Positions 8,488 through 17,404 of a stretch of 64,000 nt of DNA are shown here, piece by piece. Origin of the DNA: Sinomicrobium weinanense (GTDB taxonomy: Bacteria; Bacteroidota; Bacteroidia; Flavobacteriales; Flavobacteriaceae); assembly GCF_018863395.1 (NCBI RefSeq), contig NZ_JAHKRR010000004.1, forward strand, positions 583,761 to 647,760. Reading direction: 5' to 3'. A program made the position numbers and the translations under genes. How positions within the stretch are numbered: the first letter of the stretch is position 1; the number at the start of each line of letters is the position of its first letter. The notes beneath the pieces are model-generated. The model was not told the origin of the DNA, searched no databases, and worked only from the letters and a program-made list of their open reading frames with translations.

Positions 8488-11400
8488 ATGAAAAATATTT
8501 TTATCGGCATACTGTTTCTCTCTGGGTTGGAGGCAGTATCGCAAGATCAATTGTTCAGCTTATTGCCTTCCGGCCATACGGGAGTCAATTTTGAAAATAC
8601 AATTAAAGACGAAAGCTCCCGGAATATATTGATCTATGCAAATTTTTACGGAGGAGCCGGCGTAGGCGTGGCAGATTTTAATAACGACGGCTTGAAAGAC
8701 CTTTACTTTGCCGGGAATATGGTCAATGATGAACTGTATGTGAACCGCGGGAATTTCAGGTTTGAGAACATCACCGGAAAGGCCGGAATAGTCAATGACG
8801 GAGGCTGGTCTACCGGCGTTACCATAGCAGATGTGAACAACGACGGCTGGCCCGACATCTATATAAGCCGGGAACTCTACGACGATAAACCCGGATGGAG
8901 AAAGAACCTGCTGTATATCAATAATGGCGACCTGACCTTTACCGAATCGGCAGAGGAATACGGGATAGCCAATGAACAGCGCACCAGGCATGCCGTATTC
9001 CTGGATTACGACAAGGACGGCTTTCTCGACCTGCTTCTGCTCACTCAGCCGCCCAATCCCGGGAGTTATTCAAAATACTTCGGAACTTCCCTGCTGAAGC
9101 CCGAATATCACCTGGTCTTATATAAAAATACAGGAAAAGGAAAGTTTACAGAAGTGAGCGAACAGGCAGGCATTGCACAGACAGGCTTTCCCAATGCGGC
9201 CTCTGTGGCCGACCTGAACAATGACGGATGGCCCGATATCTACGTGGCCAACGATTTCCATGCCCCGGATTTTATTTTTATGAATAATGGGGACGGGACC
9301 TTTGTCAATGTAGCCGATACCGCCCTGAATCACATGTCATATTTCAGCATGGGGGTGGATATCGCCGATATCAATAACGACGGGTTCCAGGATGTATTTA
9401 TAGTGGATATGGTAGCCGAAGACAACTTCAGGCTCAAGGCCAATATGAGTGGAATGAACCCCGAGGCCTTCTGGGATGTGGTTGATAACGGAGGGCATTA
9501 TCAATACATGTTCAACACGCTGCATTTAAACAACGGGAACGGAACTTTCAGCGATGTGGCCCAGATCACCGGTATGGCCTCTACCGATTGGAGCTGGGCG
9601 AACCTTATGGCCGATTTTGATAATGACGGCCTGAAAGACACCTATATTACCAACGGATTGCTAAGGGATATCAGGAATACCGATGCCGATAAAAGAGTGG
9701 CCGGTTTTATGAATAAGTCTATACAAAAATGGCTGGAGAAACATCCGGACGGAGGAGAGATAAAAAGCGTCTGGGACGTGGCGGATATTGATAAGGCCGT
9801 GGCACTGATCCCCTCACAGCCTATAAAAAATTATGCTTATAAGAACGAAGGAAACCTGAATTTCAAAAATACGGGCCGGGAATGGGGGCTCGACCGGGAA
9901 TCGTTCTCGAACGGTGCAGCCTACGCCGACCTCGACAACGACGGTGATCTCGATCTTGTGGTCAATAACATTAACGAAAAGGCCTATGTATACCGGAACA
10001 ACGGAAATAAGAACCATTACCTGAGATTAAACCTGGTATCCAGGGAAAATTTACCGGTTTTCGGTTCCCGGGTAAATATTGAGGCGGGCGGACAAAAACA
10101 GTATTTCGAAACAACCAATGTAAGGGGCATCTATTCCACCAGCGAGAACGAAGTACATTTCGGACTGGGGCAAAATACCGAAGCAAGTAGATTAAAAGTG
10201 ACCTGGCCAAACGGTAAAGTGACCCTGAAAGAAAATATAAAAGCCGGTCAGGAGATCACCCTTTTTATGGAAGATGCTGTAAAAGACCCGGATGAGAAAG
10301 TTCTACCGGAAACCGTGTTTACAGAGCTTACTTCCGGTGGGCAGCTATCCCATGTGCATAAAGAAAATGATTTTAACGATTATGCCCACCAGGTATTACT
10401 GCCTCACAAACTATCACAATTCGGGCCAGCACTTGCAGTCGGGGATATAAATAACGACGGAAAGCAGGATGTCTTTATCGGAGGTGCGGCGGGGTTTCCG
10501 GCGGCATTGTATATACAGGACGAAAACGGTTTTCAAAAGAGCAATGAAAATTTATGGTCTGAAGAAGCCGTATACGAGGATATGGATGCCGCATTTACCG
10601 ACATAGACGGAGACACTTACCCGGACCTGTATGTCGTAAGCGGAGGTAATGAATTTGAGGCCGGCAGCGAAAAATACGCAGACCGTTTGTACCGGAACGA
10701 CGGTAAAGGGAACTTCAGGAAAGCTGCCATAACAAACATGACCAACATCAGCGGTAGCGTAGTAAAAGAATACGATTACGATAAAGACGGCGATGCAGAT
10801 ATCTTCGTTGGCGGAAGGCATTTTCCGCATAACTATCCCCGTCCGGTTTCGTCTGTATTACTGGTGAATGACAAAGGAAGGCTCACCAATAAAACTGATG
10901 AAAAAGCCCCCGGGTTTCAAAACCTGGGCATGGTCACCGACGCCATATGGACCGATTACGATAATGACGGCTGGACAGACCTTATCGTGGTGGGTGAATG
11001 GATGCCTGTTACGGTGTTCAGAAATATCGAAGGCAAACTGGAAAAACAGGATATCGACGGCCTGCACCAGACCAAAGGCTGGTGGTTCAGCATAGAACAG
11101 GGCGATTTCGATAATGATGAGGATATGGATTATATTGCGGGAAATATCGGGCTGAATTACAAATACAAGACCTCTCCCGAAAATCCTTTTGATGTCTATT
11201 ATCACGATTTTGACGATAACGGTTCGCACGATATCGTACTGGGGTATTATCAGGAGAACAAACACTATCCCCTGAGGGGCTTTTCCTGTTCATCGGAGCA
11301 GATCCCCGGCTTAAAGACCACCTTTAAACAATACGACGTCTTTGCCTCCCTGGAACTGGAAGAAGTGTACGGAGAGAAAAACCTGCAACAGGCCCTGCAC

Positions 11401-11778
11401 TATACCGCAGATACATTTGCTTCTTCTTATCTGGAAAACCTGGGGAACGGGCACTTTAAAGTGACCCCCTTGCCCAATATGGCTCAGCTTTCCAGTATAA
11501 ACGATATTCTCGTGGCAGACTACAACAACGATGGCAACCCCGATGCCCTGGTCACCGGAAACCTTTTCGTCTCGGAAATAGAGACTACCCGGAATGATGC
11601 GGGTACCGGCGCATTATTGCTCGGCGATGGCCAGGGGAATTTCAAAGTAACACCAAATACTTACAGCGGTTTTTTTACGAATGGTGATGCCAAAAAAATG
11701 AAGTACCTTAAAGATAAGGGGTGGGTGCTTGTTGCTAATAATGACGGAGTGTTGCAGGTGTTTGAGACTGATGAGTGA
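8488..11778 (+). CDS. FG-GAP/VCBS repeat protein with ASPIC/UnbV domain
   Basis: A 1096-residue exported protein. A signal peptide ends about residue 18 (EAVSQ). Many FG-GAP/VCBS repeats of the form DxNNDGxxDL (for example DFNNDGLKDLYF near residue 66) bind calcium in beta-propeller blades. An ASPIC/UnbV domain lies near 515-600 (WPNGKVTLKENIKAGQ), and a second propeller follows. Such CRTAC1-like proteins often sit beside SusC/SusD loci in Bacteroidota and are thought to be surface binding proteins; function unproven. Separated from SusD by a terminator, so it is at least partly independently transcribed. Confidence 0.88.
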   Translation: MKNIFIGILFLSGLEAVSQDQLFSLLPSGHTGVNFENTIKDESSRNILIYANFYGGAGVGVADFNNDGLKDLYFAGNMVNDELYVNRGNFRFENITGKAGIVNDGGWSTGVTIADVNNDGWPDIYISRELYDDKPGWRKNLLYINNGDLTFTESAEEYGIANEQRTRHAVFLDYDKDGFLDLLLLTQPPNPGSYSKYFGTSLLKPEYHLVLYKNTGKGKFTEVSEQAGIAQTGFPNAASVADLNNDGWPDIYVANDFHAPDFIFMNNGDGTFVNVADTALNHMSYFSMGVDIADINNDGFQDVFIVDMVAEDNFRLKANMSGMNPEAFWDVVDNGGHYQYMFNTLHLNNGNGTFSDVAQITGMASTDWSWANLMADFDNDGLKDTYITNGLLRDIRNTDADKRVAGFMNKSIQKWLEKHPDGGEIKSVWDVADIDKAVALIPSQPIKNYAYKNEGNLNFKNTGREWGLDRESFSNGAAYADLDNDGDLDLVVNNINEKAYVYRNNGNKNHYLRLNLVSRENLPVFGSRVNIEAGGQKQYFETTNVRGIYSTSENEVHFGLGQNTEASRLKVTWPNGKVTLKENIKAGQEITLFMEDAVKDPDEKVLPETVFTELTSGGQLSHVHKENDFNDYAHQVLLPHKLSQFGPALAVGDINNDGKQDVFIGGAAGFPAALYIQDENGFQKSNENLWSEEAVYEDMDAAFTDIDGDTYPDLYVVSGGNEFEAGSEKYADRLYRNDGKGNFRKAAITNMTNISGSVVKEYDYDKDGDADIFVGGRHFPHNYPRPVSSVLLVNDKGRLTNKTDEKAPGFQNLGMVTDAIWTDYDNDGWTDLIVVGEWMPVTVFRNIEGKLEKQDIDGLHQTKGWWFSIEQGDFDNDEDMDYIAGNIGLNYKYKTSPENPFDVYYHDFDDNGSHDIVLGYYQENKHYPLRGFSCSSEQIPGLKTTFKQYDVFASLELEEVYGEKNLQQALHYTADTFASSYLENLGNGHFKVTPLPNMAQLSSINDILVADYNNDGNPDALVTGNLFVSEIETTRNDAGTGALLLGDGQGNFKVTPNTYSGFFTNGDAKKMKYLKDKGWVLVANNDGVLQVFETDE

Positions 11779-11781
11779 AGA

Positions 11782-11888
11782 ACACCCCCCTTGGTCCCCC
11801 CTCAAGGGGGAGAATTGTTTTAATACAAGAACAGTTTGTCATAAAAAGATGAATAGTTCCCCCCTTGAGGGGGGCTAGGGGGGTGTCC
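11782..11888. repeat. MITE-like palindromic element, copy 1
   Basis: Arms 11782-11812 and 11857-11888 are inverted copies, each itself a hairpin (CCCCTTGAGGGG core) with the outer end ACACCCCCCT / AGGGGGGTGT. The 45-bp interior (TTTAATACAAGAAC...GAATAG) resembles the interior of the copy at 18637-18788. It lies between two convergent genes and starts 4 bp after the FG-GAP stop. Confidence 0.85.
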
Positions 11889-11909
11889 CTCCGGTCCATC
11901 CCCATCATC

Positions 11910-12365
11910 TTACCTCAACACCTTGGAAACCTCCCCATTCACAAACTCCAAAAACCGCTCATCCTCTTCCGTAAACGGGTCGGCCGTATGCGAATCGATA
12001 TCTATTTGCCCGATGTTCTCGCCATTTACAAACAGTGGCACAACGATCTCCGCCTTGACGTATATGCTGCACGCAATATAATTGTCCTGCGCCTTGACAT
12101 CCGGTACTACAAAATTTGCATTGGAAACTGCTACCTGGCCGCATATCCCTTTTCCGAAAGGGATGATGGTATGGTCCGTAGGTTCCCCGGCAAAAGCGCG
12201 GAGCTTTAATTCCTCTTTATCGCCATTCTTAAAATAAAAACCAACCCAGTCATAATACGGGATGTTTTTCTTTAAGAGTTCACATATCCCGGTAAGGCGG
12301 GCATCTACGGTGGTATCTTGTTGTAAAATGGTTTTTACCTGTGATCTCAGCTCATCAAAAGTCAT
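11910..12365 (-). CDS. GAF domain protein, free methionine-(R)-sulfoxide reductase-like
   Basis: A 151-residue single GAF domain. The strings PFGKGICGQVA (C75), VVPDVKAQDNYIAC (C99), KAEIVVPL and IGQIDIDSH match free-Met-(R)-sulfoxide reductase (YebR/fRMsr), which reduces free methionine sulfoxide with thioredoxin. Those enzymes carry three cysteines; the first is replaced here (His65 by eye alignment), so activity is uncertain. The start at ATG 12365 was chosen because the protein begins there as the family does; a longer frame to 12461 would add a tail without family resemblance. Confidence 0.8.
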   Translation of the reverse strand: MTFDELRSQVKTILQQDTTVDARLTGICELLKKNIPYYDWVGFYFKNGDKEELKLRAFAGEPTDHTIIPFGKGICGQVAVSNANFVVPDVKAQDNYIACSIYVKAEIVVPLFVNGENIGQIDIDSHTADPFTEEDERFLEFVNGEVSKVLR

Positions 12366-12537
12366 AGGGATACGATTTTTCTGCAAAGTTACTTCATATT
12401 TGAAGATTTTCCATTGGGCCCTTAACGGGTTTGTGGAAACTACTTCAAAAAATGGTGTCATTTCGGTAAAAAATAGCTTCTTTTAAGTGAATTGATAATG
12501 TGTTAGGATGAAATAAGGATGTTTTTAGGTGAAAAAT

Positions 12538-12735
12538 AGAAGTTTTTAGTCCTGACCTCTAAAAATTTAGCCTCGGAACCTAAAGTTTTAAGTTGTTCAG
12601 TTAAAATTTTAGTTTTTTTACCTGAAACTTTAGATCTTCTGGCCAAATGTTTGGATGTTATGTTCAAAAAGAACATTATTTTAGCTAAACGGGACATTAA
12701 CAGACCTAAACGTTTAGGTCTAAAAACCTAAAAAA
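12538..12735. repeat. 21-bp-phased palindromic repeat array
   Basis: Degenerate units around CTAAAnnTTTAG begin at 12560, 12581, 12602, 12623, 12644, 12665, 12686 and 12707, exactly 21 bp apart, with looser units on either side. Many units are small palindromes with different sequences (CTAAAAATTTAG, CTGAAACTTTAG, CCAAATGTTTGG, CCTAAACGTTTAGG). AAA/TTT tracts in helical phase should bend the DNA. Confidence 0.75.
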
Positions 12736-12825
12736 CATGCTAAACATGCTGGTGCAGGTGTCCTGCCCATGCCTTCGTACCGTGTTAACAATTTCCAAAA
12801 AAAATCGCCAAGACGAAATATTTTC

Positions 12826-12833
12826 TACCTTTG
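12826..12833 (+). promoter_or_regulatory. -7 box (TACCTTTG) of the cus operon
   Basis: TACCTTTG lies 8 bp before ATG 12842, giving a leader of only a few bases. It argues against an upstream start at 12737 and for the ATG at 12842. Confidence 0.6.
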
Positions 12834-12841
12834 TATTCCGG

Positions 12842-13282
12842 ATGAAGAAATTTTTTCTGAAAATAACGTCCCTTTTGCTCACCTTTCTGGTGCTGCTGTC
12901 TACGGTGTCCTTTACCGTAGAGAAGCATTTCTGTGGCAGTTTTCTGGTAGACACGGCGCTTTTTGTCAAGGCAGACAGTTGCGGTATGGTTAGTGAGCAC
13001 AGCCGAAGTATGGAAATACAGCAGAGCGAAGACGATTCTTCCTGCACCATTGCCCAAAGCCCCTGTTGTTCGGAAGAAACCGTATTGATCGAGGGGCAGG
13101 ACACTCTTCAGAAAGCCGTCGATACGGAATTGCATCAGCAGGTTGTTTTTCTGAAGGCGTTTGTTTATACTTATCTCAATCTTTTCGAGGGACTGGAAGA
13201 AAATGTTGTTCCTTTCAGGGATTACAGTCCGCCTATGGTCGTCCGGGACATTCAGGTGCTGAACGACACTTTCCTTATTTAG
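12842..13282 (+). CDS. HYC_CC_PP family small exported protein
   Basis: A 146-residue protein with an N-terminal hydrophobic signal segment (residues 5-25). Its spaced motifs, HFC at 29-31, CC at 75-76 and PP near the C-terminus (SPPMVV), match the Bacteroidota HYC_CC_PP family, which accompanies heavy-metal efflux genes. Cys/His pairs suggest periplasmic metal binding; this is inference. First gene of the copper/silver efflux run, 112 bp before CusA. The start was set by the TACCTTTG box just upstream and by the signal sequence. Confidence 0.8.
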   Translation: MKKFFLKITSLLLTFLVLLSTVSFTVEKHFCGSFLVDTALFVKADSCGMVSEHSRSMEIQQSEDDSSCTIAQSPCCSEETVLIEGQDTLQKAVDTELHQQVVFLKAFVYTYLNLFEGLEENVVPFRDYSPPMVVRDIQVLNDTFLI

Positions 13283-13394
13283 TTTTAATGTTATGCCATA
13301 TCGGTATCTGACAATTTTGTAACAAAATGTCAGTTTTACCACGATTAAACGGGGCTGCTGAGCGCAGCCGAAGCACAGCATTAAAACAGAATCT

Positions 13395-16300
13395 ATGTTA
13401 AATAAGATCATACACTATTTTTTGCATAATCGGCTGGTTACCGTACTCCTGCTGCTCTTTTTTATCGGCTGGGGACTGGTGACCTCACCTTTCGACTGGG
13501 ACACCGGGTTTTTACCAAAAGACCCGGTCCCGGTAGATGCCATTCCCGATATAGGGGAAAACCAACAGATCGTTTTTACCAACTGGCCGGGAAGGTCTCC
13601 CCAGGACGTGGAAGACCAGATCACTTATCCGCTTACCACCTCCCTGCTGGGCGTGCCCGGGGTTAAGTCGATCCGGAGTAATTCCATGTTCGGGTTTTCG
13701 AGTATCTATATTATTTTCGATGAAGATGTTGAATTTTACTGGTCGCGTTCCAGGATACTCGAAAAGCTGAATTCTTTGCCCGCCAACCTGCTGCCCGGAG
13801 GAGTGCAGCCCACCCTGGGGCCCGATGCCACCGGGCTGGGGCAAGTGTTCTGGTACACTCTCGAAGGAAGAGATTCTCTCGGTAATGTTACCGGCGGATG
13901 GGACCTGCACGAACTGCGCACCGTACAGGACTTTTACGTAAAATACGGGTTAAATGCCGTAGAAGGAGTATCCGAAGTGGCTTCCGTAGGAGGATATGTG
14001 CAGGAATACCAGGTAGATGTCAACCCTGATGCCCTGAAAGCCTATGACATCGGGATAGACAAGGTAATGATGGCCGTAAAGAATTCCAACCGCGATATAG
14101 GGGCCAAGACCATAGAGATCAACAAGGTGGAATACCTGGTGCGCGGCCTGGGGTATATCCGCTCGGTGGAAGACCTGGAAGAGACCGTAGTTGCCGTTAA
14201 CAATAACAAGCCCGTGCTCATCAAAGATATAGGCGTAGTTACCCTCGGGCCTGCTACCCGCAGGGGAATGTTAGACAAAGAAGGTGCCGAAGTAGTAGGA
14301 GGGGTAGTCGTGGCGCGTTACGGTTCCAATCCGCTGAAAGTCATAGGCAATGTCAAGGACAAGATCAAAGAGATCGCCTCTGGCCTGCCCAAAAAGACCC
14401 TGGAAGACGGTACCGAAAGCCAGCTTACCATTGTTCCGTTCTACGACCGTACGCAGCTTATCCAGGAAACCATAGGCACGCTGGAAAGGGCACTTTCGCA
14501 CGAAATACTTATCAGCATTATCGTGGTCATTGTACTGGTACTGAACCTCAGGGCTTCGGTGCTCATATCCAGTCTGCTGCCTGTTGCGGTGCTTATGACC
14601 TTTGTGGTTATGCGTTACGCCGGTGTCGATGCCAATGTGGTGGCACTTTCCGGGATCGCCATTGCCATCGGGGTCATGGTTGATGTGGGGATAGTGTTTG
14701 TGGAGAACATGATACGGCATCTGGAACTGGAAGAAAATAAAAATGTCCGGGGGAATGCACTTTTGGGAGTGGTCTACAAAGCTACCATAGAAGTAGCCCC
14801 GGCCATAACCACGGCACTTGCCACTACGGTGGTGAGCTTTCTCCCTGTATTCTTTATGGAACAGGCCGAAGGAAAACTTTTCAGGCCCCTGGCTTTTACT
14901 AAGACCTTTGCCCTGGCTGCTTCTTTTGTTCTGGGGGTCATTGTGCTGCCAACCCTGGCCTATTTTGTCTTTTCCCTGACCTTCAAAAAGGACAAAATGA
15001 CCAAGGCCTGGAATATTTCACTTGTAGTTGCAGGGCTGCTGCTTGCTATTGTCTTTAAGTTGTGGCTCCCCCTTGCACTGGTCGTTATAGGAGCCATTAA
15101 ATTGGTAGAACACAAGAATCCCGGTTTTCTGGGGAAATATTCCTCTCAGATCGTGTTTTTCATCATATTGGCCGTTACCCTGTTTTTCCTGGCAGAAGAA
15201 TGGGTGCCTTTGGGACACGAGAACAGCCTGGTAACGAATTACCTGTTTGTTATTGTATTATTGGCCCTGATCCTGGCAGTGTTGCTATCGGTGGTCTATT
15301 ACTACGAGCCCATTTTAAAGTGGTGTTTGGTCAACAAGAGAAAATTCCTGCTTGTCCCCCTGTTTACCGTTTTTTTCGGTTTGGTCATCTGGCTCGGTTT
15401 TCCCCGGACGTTTGGTTTTGTGGCCCGCGGTTTTGATGCGATAGGGTGGAACATCCGTACCACTGCGGTTTGGAGTGGATTATCCCATACCTTTCCGGGA
15501 ACGGGTAAGGAATTTATGCCTTCATTGGATGAAGGCAGTTTCCTGTTGATGCCCACTTCCATGCCCCATGCCGGGATGGAAGAGAACAAACGGGTAGTAC
15601 AGCAGCTTGATATGGGCGTTGCCGGTATACCCGAAGTGGATATGGCCGTGGGAAAACTGGGCCGGGTAGAAAGCGCCCTGGACCCGGCACCCATATCCAT
15701 GTATGAAAATATCATCAATTACAAGTCTGAGTATAGTATAAATGCTAAAGGAGAACAGGAAACCTATAAAACAGACCGGGACGGAAAATTTGTTCTGAGA
15801 TCGGGAGACACCCTTACAAACGACGAAGTACTGAACCGGGGATTTACTGAAAAAGACCTGGTAAAAGATAAGGACGGGGAGTATTTCCGTAACTGGAGAA
15901 GCCATATCAGGTCGTCGGACGATATTTGGAATGAGATCGTAAAGGTAACCGGTATACCCGGCGTCACTTCTGCTCCTAAATTACAGCCTATCGAGACCCG
16001 CCTGGTTATGCTTCAAACCGGAATGCGGGCACCTATGGGGATCAAGGTGTATGGCCCCGACCTGGAAACCATTCAGAATTTCGGGATACAGCTCGAAGAA
16101 GTACTCAAGGAGGTGCCTTCCGTAAAAAAAGAAGCTGTTTTTGCCGACAGGATCGTAGGAAAGCCCTATATGCAATTAGATATAAACAGAAATGCCATTG
16201 CCCGCTACGGATTGAGTGTGGAAGATGTGCAACAGGTCATAGAAAGCACAGTAGGGGGTATACAGATCACCAGTACGGTAGAAGGCAGGGAGCGTTTCCC

Positions 16301-17216
16301 CGTTCGTGTACGCTACCCGAGGGAACTCCGGGATACCCCGGAAAAGATCAGAAAGATACTGATACCGACCCCGACGGGAGCACAGATCCCCCTGGGAGAG
16401 CTGGCAGATATTGAGTATGTCCGCGGACCTCAGATGATAAAGAGCGAAGAGACCTTCCTCACAGGCTACGTCCTCTTCGATAAAAGGGAAAACTACGCAG
16501 AGGTAGACGTAGTAAACGATGCACAGCGGTTTATAGAAGATAAGATCGCCTCCGGAGCATTGAGTATTCCCAAGGGAGTGAGTTACAAATTTTCCGGGAA
16601 TTACGAAAACCAGGTACGTGCCGTGAAAAGGCTTTCCATTGTTATTCCGCTGAGTTTGATCGTTATCTTTTTATTGCTCTATTTTCAGTTCAGGACGGTC
16701 ATCGCTTCCACTATTCACTTTTCCGGGGTGTTCGTCGCTTTTGCAGGAGGGTTTATTATGCTGTGGCTCTACGGCCAGGACTGGTTTATGGATTTTGCCA
16801 TTGCCGGGGTGAACATGCGCGATCTTTTTCAGATGCATACCATCAACCTCAGTGTGGCGGTCTGGGTAGGCTTTATCGCCCTGTTCGGTATCGCTACGGA
16901 CGACGGGGTGATCATGGGGACATACATTCACCAGGTATTTGAAGAAAAACAACCGAAAACCGTACCCGAAGTAAGGGCAGCCGTACTGGAAGCGGGACTG
17001 AAGCGTGTCCGCCCTGCCATGATGACCACCGCAGTGACCATCATAGCCCTGTTGCCCGTGCTGACTTCCACCGGAAAAGGGGCCGATATCATGGTACCCA
17101 TGGCCATCCCCACCGTGGGAGGAATGTTCATACAGATCATGACCATGTTCGTGGTGCCCGTATTACAGGCATACTGGAGAGAAACGGTTGTTAAAAAAAC
17201 GGAGATAGGGCAATAA
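13395..17216 (+). CDS. cusA: CusA/CzcA family heavy-metal efflux RND pump
   Basis: A 1273-residue inner-membrane proton-driven pump of the heavy-metal RND class. The TM4 proton-relay segment is GVMVDVGIVFVEN with D430 and E437, the pattern of the monovalent Cu(I)/Ag(I) pumps rather than the multi-Asp CzcA type. It is about 200 residues longer than E. coli CusA because of an extra membrane-rich stretch near 510-640 and an insert in the second periplasmic loop near 775-840. With the downstream TolC-like and CusB-like genes it forms a complete tripartite exporter. Symbol given by similarity of class. Confidence 0.9.
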   Translation: MLNKIIHYFLHNRLVTVLLLLFFIGWGLVTSPFDWDTGFLPKDPVPVDAIPDIGENQQIVFTNWPGRSPQDVEDQITYPLTTSLLGVPGVKSIRSNSMFGFSSIYIIFDEDVEFYWSRSRILEKLNSLPANLLPGGVQPTLGPDATGLGQVFWYTLEGRDSLGNVTGGWDLHELRTVQDFYVKYGLNAVEGVSEVASVGGYVQEYQVDVNPDALKAYDIGIDKVMMAVKNSNRDIGAKTIEINKVEYLVRGLGYIRSVEDLEETVVAVNNNKPVLIKDIGVVTLGPATRRGMLDKEGAEVVGGVVVARYGSNPLKVIGNVKDKIKEIASGLPKKTLEDGTESQLTIVPFYDRTQLIQETIGTLERALSHEILISIIVVIVLVLNLRASVLISSLLPVAVLMTFVVMRYAGVDANVVALSGIAIAIGVMVDVGIVFVENMIRHLELEENKNVRGNALLGVVYKATIEVAPAITTALATTVVSFLPVFFMEQAEGKLFRPLAFTKTFALAASFVLGVIVLPTLAYFVFSLTFKKDKMTKAWNISLVVAGLLLAIVFKLWLPLALVVIGAIKLVEHKNPGFLGKYSSQIVFFIILAVTLFFLAEEWVPLGHENSLVTNYLFVIVLLALILAVLLSVVYYYEPILKWCLVNKRKFLLVPLFTVFFGLVIWLGFPRTFGFVARGFDAIGWNIRTTAVWSGLSHTFPGTGKEFMPSLDEGSFLLMPTSMPHAGMEENKRVVQQLDMGVAGIPEVDMAVGKLGRVESALDPAPISMYENIINYKSEYSINAKGEQETYKTDRDGKFVLRSGDTLTNDEVLNRGFTEKDLVKDKDGEYFRNWRSHIRSSDDIWNEIVKVTGIPGVTSAPKLQPIETRLVMLQTGMRAPMGIKVYGPDLETIQNFGIQLEEVLKEVPSVKKEAVFADRIVGKPYMQLDINRNAIARYGLSVEDVQQVIESTVGGIQITSTVEGRERFPVRVRYPRELRDTPEKIRKILIPTPTGAQIPLGELADIEYVRGPQMIKSEETFLTGYVLFDKRENYAEVDVVNDAQRFIEDKIASGALSIPKGVSYKFSGNYENQVRAVKRLSIVIPLSLIVIFLLLYFQFRTVIASTIHFSGVFVAFAGGFIMLWLYGQDWFMDFAIAGVNMRDLFQMHTINLSVAVWVGFIALFGIATDDGVIMGTYIHQVFEEKQPKTVPEVRAAVLEAGLKRVRPAMMTTAVTIIALLPVLTSTGKGADIMVPMAIPTVGGMFIQIMTMFVVPVLQAYWRETVVKKTEIGQ

Positions 17217-17277
17217 GACTTAGGACATAAGACCTCTGGTACTAAACCTGTCTTATGTCCTGAAGTTTTAAGTCTTA
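17215..17277. repeat. inverted repeat between cusA and the TolC gene
   Basis: AGGACATAAGAC (17222-17233) pairs perfectly with GTCTTATGTCCT (17250-17261), and outer AAGACTTA (17215-17222) with a TAAGTCTT-type arm at about 17269-17277. The words GACTTA/GACATA are reiterated. It could attenuate or stabilise the operon mRNA. Confidence 0.7.
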
Positions 17278-17404
17278 AATAGTTTCCGGATCATTTAGAA
17301 ACAAAAAGCAAACAAGATTCAAAACAATGATTTCAAAATTTACAGACGGATCAAGTATCAATAAGTCATATGTTTTTGATCTTGAAATCATAAATCAAAA
17401 TACG

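Larger units (their letters stand above)
12366..12841. other. A+T-rich intergenic region upstream of the copper genes
   Basis: 476 bp with no convincing gene. The centre holds the 21-bp-phased repeat array described separately and the right end holds the promoter of the HYC_CC_PP gene. A 64-codon frame on the minus strand (12503-12697) reads the array as leucine-rich heptads because 21 bp is seven codons; it may be real but is more likely a by-product. Confidence 0.6.

Noticed and set aside
12503..12697. 64-codon minus-strand frame with leucine every seventh residue
   Set aside because: The heptad pattern follows mechanically from a 21-bp DNA repeat; kept as part of the array finding but not called a gene.
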